Positions 7,329 to 10,549 of a stretch of 10,549 nt of DNA are shown here, piece by piece. Both the position numbers and the translations under genes were made by a program. The notes under the pieces were generated by a model. It searched no databases, was not told the DNA's origin, and saw nothing but the letters and a program-made list of their open reading frames with translations. Origin of the DNA: Proteobacteria bacterium UBA1844 (lineage in GTDB: Bacteria; Pseudomonadota; Gammaproteobacteria; Steroidobacterales; Woeseiaceae). The stretch is from NCBI GenBank assembly GCA_002338615.1, contig DDIS01000119.1, positions 1-10,549 on the forward strand, in the 5' to 3' direction. Each line of letters begins with the position of its first letter. The first letter of the stretch is position 1.

Positions 7329-7336
7329 ACGCCTTA
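7321..7336. repeat. Small perfect inverted repeat TAAGGC-TGAC-GCCTTA
   Basis: Six-base arms at 7321-7326 and 7331-7336 surround a 4-nt loop. It overlaps the second 11-bp direct repeat and ends 18 bases before the candidate -35 element at 7354. It could be an upstream operator half-site pair or a short hairpin. Confidence 0.5.
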
Positions 7337-7353
7337 TTCCTAGGCAATCTGTC

Positions 7354-7382
7354 TTTACGACCATATACGGGCGTGGTATAAA
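7354..7382 (+). promoter_or_regulatory. Candidate sigma-70 promoter of the TonB-dependent receptor
   Basis: TTTACG (7354-7359) and TATAAA (7377-7382) are separated by exactly 17 bp. The -10 is preceded by TGG, an extended -10 feature. It matches the -35 consensus at 4 of 6 and the -10 at 5 of 6. The start would be near 7389, giving a leader of about 110 bases that contains the dyad at 7392-7429 and the tandem repeat at 7445-7480. Confidence 0.55.
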
Positions 7383-7391
7383 CGCGCCACT

Positions 7392-7429
7392 CGTTGCAAA
7401 AAACGCACAATTGTGTCGTTTGCGCAACG
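7392..7429. promoter_or_regulatory. 38-bp dyad (operator or leader hairpin) just downstream of the predicted start
   Basis: The centre is the 10-bp palindrome CACAATTGTG (7406-7415). Going outwards, AAACG (7401-7405) pairs with CGTTT (7417-7421) across a one-base bulge, and CGTTGC (7392-7397) pairs with GCAACG (7424-7429). That is 16 pairs around one axis. Beginning about three bases after the predicted transcription start, it could be a repressor site that blocks the promoter or a 5' leader hairpin in the mRNA. I do not recognise the motif of a specific regulator family. Confidence 0.55.
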
Positions 7430-7444
7430 ACAGAATCAGACAGA

Positions 7445-7480
7445 ATGCTAAAAATTACCAAAATGCTCAAAATTATTCAG
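7445..7480. repeat. Imperfect 18-bp tandem repeat ahead of the receptor start
   Basis: The units 7445-7462 and 7463-7480 agree at 13 of 18 bases, and at 12 of 13 in the core ATGCT-A/C-AAAATTA. The preceding sequence also repeats ACAGAAT (7430-7436 and 7440-7446). The repeat lies in the leader directly before the ribosome-binding site at 7488-7493, so it could bind a protein on DNA or RNA, or keep the site unstructured. Confidence 0.5.
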
Positions 7481-7499
7481 ACTGCATAAGGGAAATGAC

Positions 7500-10400
7500 A
7501 TGTTAAGCAAAGGCAATAACGCAATTGGCGTTGCTGTCCGACGTGCTCTGTACGTTGGCGCAATGGCCTCTGCGGTGGTCTACGCGAGCACCGCGAGCGC
7601 ACAGGACGATGCCGCGCTCGAAGAAATTACGGTAACCGGTACGCGCATTACCGTCCCGGGCGTTGAATCGGCCAGCCCGATTTTTTCGGTCGCCAGTGAG
7701 GAAATTGATCTGCAAGGCCAGCCGGAAGTGGAAAAGATCCTGCGACTGCTGCCGATCACCAAGCCTGCGGATGGCTCCGCTGTAAACAACGGCACAGCCG
7801 GTGTGGCGACGGTTGATCTGCGCGGACTCGGCGCACAGCGAAACCTGGTACTGGTCGATGGCAAACGCGCCACGCCGTACAACTATAACGGCATCATCGA
7901 TACGTCGACGATTCCGACCGCCCTGATCGATCGCATTGACATCATTACGGGCGGTGCTTCGGCCGTATACGGTTCGGACGCGATCTCAGGTGCACTCAAC
8001 TTCGTCATGAAGCGTGACTTCGAAGGTGTCGATCTGCGCGGTTACTACAGCCAGACAGACGAAAGCGACGGCGACGATACCAGCCTGTCACTTACCCTGG
8101 GCGCGAATGTCGCCGATGGCCGCGGTAACGTTGCCTTGAACATGAACTGGAACGATCGCGAAGCGGTATTGCTCGGCGCGCGTCCGCTTGGTCAGCTGGG
8201 TATCGCGACCGATGATGGTTCAAACTACGCTGAATTCCTGGCAGGCCAGGCGCCAGCCCCCGGCCCGGCGGGTTGCGGCGGTCCCGGATCGGTAGTATCG
8301 GGCGGCTCCACCACCACCCTGCCGACACGTGTCTCTATCGCGGGCGGTTCAGGTCTTGGCCAGTTTCGTGAAGACGGCTCCCTGCAAGATAACTGCAGTG
8401 TGTTTAACTTCAACCCGTTTAACTACTACCAGACACCGCTGGAACGTTTCGGTGCCGCGGCACTTGGCCATTTCGAAGTCAATGAGCACGTGGAAGCCTA
8501 CGGACGCCTGAACTACAGCAACACGAGTGTGCGTCAGCAAGTTGCGGCTTCTGGTATTTTTGGCAACACGTTCTTTACGCCGCTTGCGAACCCGTTTATT
8601 ACCGACCAGGCACGAGGTGTAATGATCGGCGCGGCCGAAGCTGATCGGACTTCCGGCGCACTTAACGTAGCTGGCGTACCGGATCCGGCCAACCCAGGAG
8701 AATTTCTGTTCGAAAACTGGCGTGACATCAATGGCAACGGCGTCGTGGATATCGAAGATGATCTGCTGATTTCCTATCGTCGTCGTACCGTTGAGTTTGG
8801 CGAGCGCTCGACAACCTACGGCAACAACGCATTCCAGCTGACGGCAGGCTTACGTGGCACGATCATTGGCGACTGGACCTACGATACGTCAGTTCAGTAC
8901 GGGCAGACGGATCGAACCAACGTCAGCGCCGGGTACACCAACGTTGCAAGCATCGAAAATGCGGTGAATGCGGTTGACGTTGATACCTGCCGGACGGGCG
9001 GCGACTCTTGTGTGCCCATTAACCTGTTTGGTGGTTTCGGCGCGATCACGCCGGCAATGGCGGCCTATTCAAGCGCCACGGCAATCGACCGGCAGACCTA
9101 CGAGCAGACAATTTACTTTGCATCCGCAACAGGACCAATCGATGCGCTGCACATCCCGTCCGCGGATCAGCCGGTATCGGTCAGTATTGGCTACGAGTTT
9201 CGCGATGAAAGTGCATTGACGACGCCTGATGAGTGCTGGAAGCTGGCACCAAGCAGCTGTCTTGGTGGCGCTGGCGGTAACATCCTGCCGCGCGCCGGTG
9301 GCTTTGATGTTTCCGAGTTCTTCGGCGAAGCGATCATTCCAATTGTCAGTGGTATGACCGGTATTCAGCAACTGGATCTTGAGCTCGGTATTCGTGCATC
9401 GGATTACAGCTCAACAGGGTCCAACACCACCTGGAAAGCGGGCGTGAGCTACCGGCCTATTGAATCATTGCGCTTCCGTGCCATGGTTCAGCAAGCCATT
9501 CGCGCGCCAAACGTTGGCGAGCTGGCTGCACCGAATACGACCAGCCTCGAGAACGCAACGCTGGATCCTTGTTCAGTAGCGAACGCAGGCAACATTGACG
9601 CTGCTTTGCAGGCACTTTGTGTTTCGACAGGCATGTCGGCTGCGCAGGTCGGTGTGGTTGAAGACATCGTGTCGGGGCAGATTAACGCGTTCGCGGGCAC
9701 TGATCTCAACAACCTGCCGGATATAGAAACGGCTGATACCCTCACCGTGGGCTTCGTCTACAGCTCGGATCTCGACCTTGGTCCGGTGCAAGGCCTGATT
9801 GTCTCGCTGGATTACTACGACATCGATATTGACGACGTCATTGGCGAGTTCGCACCACAGGAAGTTCTGGACGGCTGCTACACGGCGGGCGAAACAGAGC
9901 AATGCACCAAGATCCGCCGTATTGGCGGCGCGCTGACGTTGCCGGGTTCAGGTGTGGAGCTGTTTACCACGAACCTTGTCAATCAACGCGCGGAAGGTAT
10001 TGAGCTTGGCCTCACGACAAGTGTGGAAATGGGCAAATACGGTGGCCTGGATGTATCGTTTAATTACAACCAGTACCTCACTGCCGATTCCCAAAGTTCG
10101 TCGACTACGCCAGTACTGGATTGCCTTGGTTACTACGGCACATCCTGCGGTGGTCCGCTGCCCGAGTCACGCTGGATTCAGAGAACAACCTGGAATTTCC
10201 TCGAAGATTTCCAGGTATCGTACCTCTGGAGCCATCTTGGTTCGACAGACATCGAGCCGGGTGAAGCAGCTGACGCGTTCCCTGAGTTCCGTTCCATCGA
10301 TTCGTACAACTACGTTGATCTGACGGCTACCTGGCAGGTAACTGAAGAAATCAACCTGAGTCTTGCGGTCAACAACCTGTTTGGCGAAGATCCGCCAGTG

Positions 10401-10508
10401 GTTGGTAACGAAGCGGGCACGACGAGCGCCAACAGCGGTAACACGTTCCCGAGTGCTTACACCGCAGTGGGTTCTGTTTACAGGTTCGGTTTCCGCTACG
10501 CTTTCTAA
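7500..10508 (+). CDS. TonB-dependent outer-membrane receptor
   Basis: This 1002-residue, complete receptor has a signal peptide (about 1-34, cleavage expected after TASA) and then a TonB-box region, EEITVTGTRI (41-50). The plug domain (about 55-175) contains DLRGLGAQRNLVLVDGKR (106-123) and GGASAVYGSDAISGALNFVM (151-170). A long beta-barrel ends with aromatic YRFGFRYAF, the C-terminal signal for barrel insertion. Segments such as CVPINLF (504-510) and QAIRAPNVGELAAP (665-678) place it among large receptors of proteobacteria. These import siderophores, vitamin B12, glycans or peptides using TonB-ExbBD energy; the substrate here cannot be read from sequence. Twelve cysteines form six closely spaced pairs, and residues 409-420 look like a calcium loop. 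AAGGGA six bases upstream supports the start. It has its own likely promoter. Confidence 0.95.
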   Translation: MLSKGNNAIGVAVRRALYVGAMASAVVYASTASAQDDAALEEITVTGTRITVPGVESASPIFSVASEEIDLQGQPEVEKILRLLPITKPADGSAVNNGTAGVATVDLRGLGAQRNLVLVDGKRATPYNYNGIIDTSTIPTALIDRIDIITGGASAVYGSDAISGALNFVMKRDFEGVDLRGYYSQTDESDGDDTSLSLTLGANVADGRGNVALNMNWNDREAVLLGARPLGQLGIATDDGSNYAEFLAGQAPAPGPAGCGGPGSVVSGGSTTTLPTRVSIAGGSGLGQFREDGSLQDNCSVFNFNPFNYYQTPLERFGAAALGHFEVNEHVEAYGRLNYSNTSVRQQVAASGIFGNTFFTPLANPFITDQARGVMIGAAEADRTSGALNVAGVPDPANPGEFLFENWRDINGNGVVDIEDDLLISYRRRTVEFGERSTTYGNNAFQLTAGLRGTIIGDWTYDTSVQYGQTDRTNVSAGYTNVASIENAVNAVDVDTCRTGGDSCVPINLFGGFGAITPAMAAYSSATAIDRQTYEQTIYFASATGPIDALHIPSADQPVSVSIGYEFRDESALTTPDECWKLAPSSCLGGAGGNILPRAGGFDVSEFFGEAIIPIVSGMTGIQQLDLELGIRASDYSSTGSNTTWKAGVSYRPIESLRFRAMVQQAIRAPNVGELAAPNTTSLENATLDPCSVANAGNIDAALQALCVSTGMSAAQVGVVEDIVSGQINAFAGTDLNNLPDIETADTLTVGFVYSSDLDLGPVQGLIVSLDYYDIDIDDVIGEFAPQEVLDGCYTAGETEQCTKIRRIGGALTLPGSGVELFTTNLVNQRAEGIELGLTTSVEMGKYGGLDVSFNYNQYLTADSQSSSTTPVLDCLGYYGTSCGGPLPESRWIQRTTWNFLEDFQVSYLWSHLGSTDIEPGEAADAFPEFRSIDSYNYVDLTATWQVTEEINLSLAVNNLFGEDPPVVGNEAGTTSANSGNTFPSAYTAVGSVYRFGFRYAF
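8724..8759 (+). other. EF-hand/dockerin-like calcium loop inside the receptor
   Basis: Receptor residues 409-420 read DINGNGVVDIED. Acidic or amide residues sit at loop positions 1, 3, 5, 9 and 12, with glycine at 6 and valine at 8, matching the calcium loop pattern of EF-hands and especially dockerin repeats (DxNxDGxVxxxD). It lies in the barrel region, probably in an extracellular loop. Only one loop is seen, so paired EF-hand binding is not expected. A cation-binding or structural role is inference. Confidence 0.5.
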
Positions 10509-10531
10509 AGTAGCAAATAGCAGTAACAAAC

Positions 10532-10549
10532 GGCGGGCCTCGGCCCGCC
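10532..10549 (+). terminator. Terminator hairpin after the receptor (cut by window end)
   Basis: GGCGGGC (10532-10538) pairs perfectly with GCCCGCC (10543-10549) around CTCG, 23 bases after the receptor stop codon. This is the stem of a typical intrinsic terminator. The T-run that would confirm it lies beyond the window. Confidence 0.7.

Larger units (their letters stand above)
7131..7499. other. Regulatory intergenic region upstream of the TonB-dependent receptor
   Basis: These 369 bases hold no credible gene. In order they contain a weak hairpin after the permease stop, an 11-bp direct repeat (ATCTAAGGCTG at 7196-7206 and 7318-7328), a small hairpin, a promoter, a long dyad and an AT-rich 18-bp tandem repeat just before the receptor's ribosome-binding site. 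The density of symmetrical and repeated sequence suggests that the receptor gene is separately and tightly regulated, not just read through from the export operon. Confidence 0.6.

Noticed and set aside
7392..7429. Dyad as a Fur box
   Set aside because: It lacks the AT-rich GATAATGATAATC-type pattern; the arms CGTTGC/GCAACG and core CACAATTGTG do not match.

Overview
The window looks like chromosomal DNA of a free-living, moderately GC-rich Gram-negative bacterium, most likely a (marine-type) gammaproteobacterium. The reasons are an Lrp-type regulator divergent from a leucine-dehydrogenase-type gene, an MscL close to the enterobacterial one, a MacA/MacB-type export operon, and a 1002-residue TonB-dependent receptor with paired loop cysteines. 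The assignment to class is inference; no rRNA or other marker is present. There are no tRNAs, rRNAs, CRISPR arrays, phage genes or transposase genes.

Left part (1-1748). The 5' end of a Leu/Phe/Val-dehydrogenase gene leaves the window on the minus strand (start codon at 139). It is divergent from an Lrp/AsnC-family regulator (433-900). Nearly the whole gap between them is one imperfect inverted repeat of about 164 bp (140-303). It has the size and shape of a MITE or long-hairpin element and starts immediately next to the dehydrogenase start codon. A gene for a four-helix membrane protein of the DUF4239/bestrophin-like type (957-1748) follows the regulator.

Middle (1749-2545). A strong GC-rich hairpin lies between the converging DUF4239 gene and mscL (1819-2235, minus strand). 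mscL is divergent from the export operon across a 310-base non-coding gap.

Export operon (2546-7130). Four tightly packed plus-strand genes encode a periplasmic adaptor (MacA/HlyD type), a MacB-type ATPase without a fused membrane domain, and two homologous MacB/FtsX-type permeases. Together they would form an inner-membrane ATPase with a heterodimeric permease and an adaptor that reaches a TolC-like channel. No TolC gene lies in the window and the substrate is unknown.

Right part (7131-10549). A 369-base regulatory region holds a good sigma-70-like promoter, a long dyad just after the predicted transcription start, an imperfect 18-bp tandem repeat and other repeats. It precedes a complete TonB-dependent outer-membrane receptor (7500-10508), which ends at a terminator hairpin cut by the window edge. 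An export pump beside an import receptor would fit handling of one secreted chelator or signal molecule, but the receptor appears to have its own promoter, so this link is only a hypothesis.
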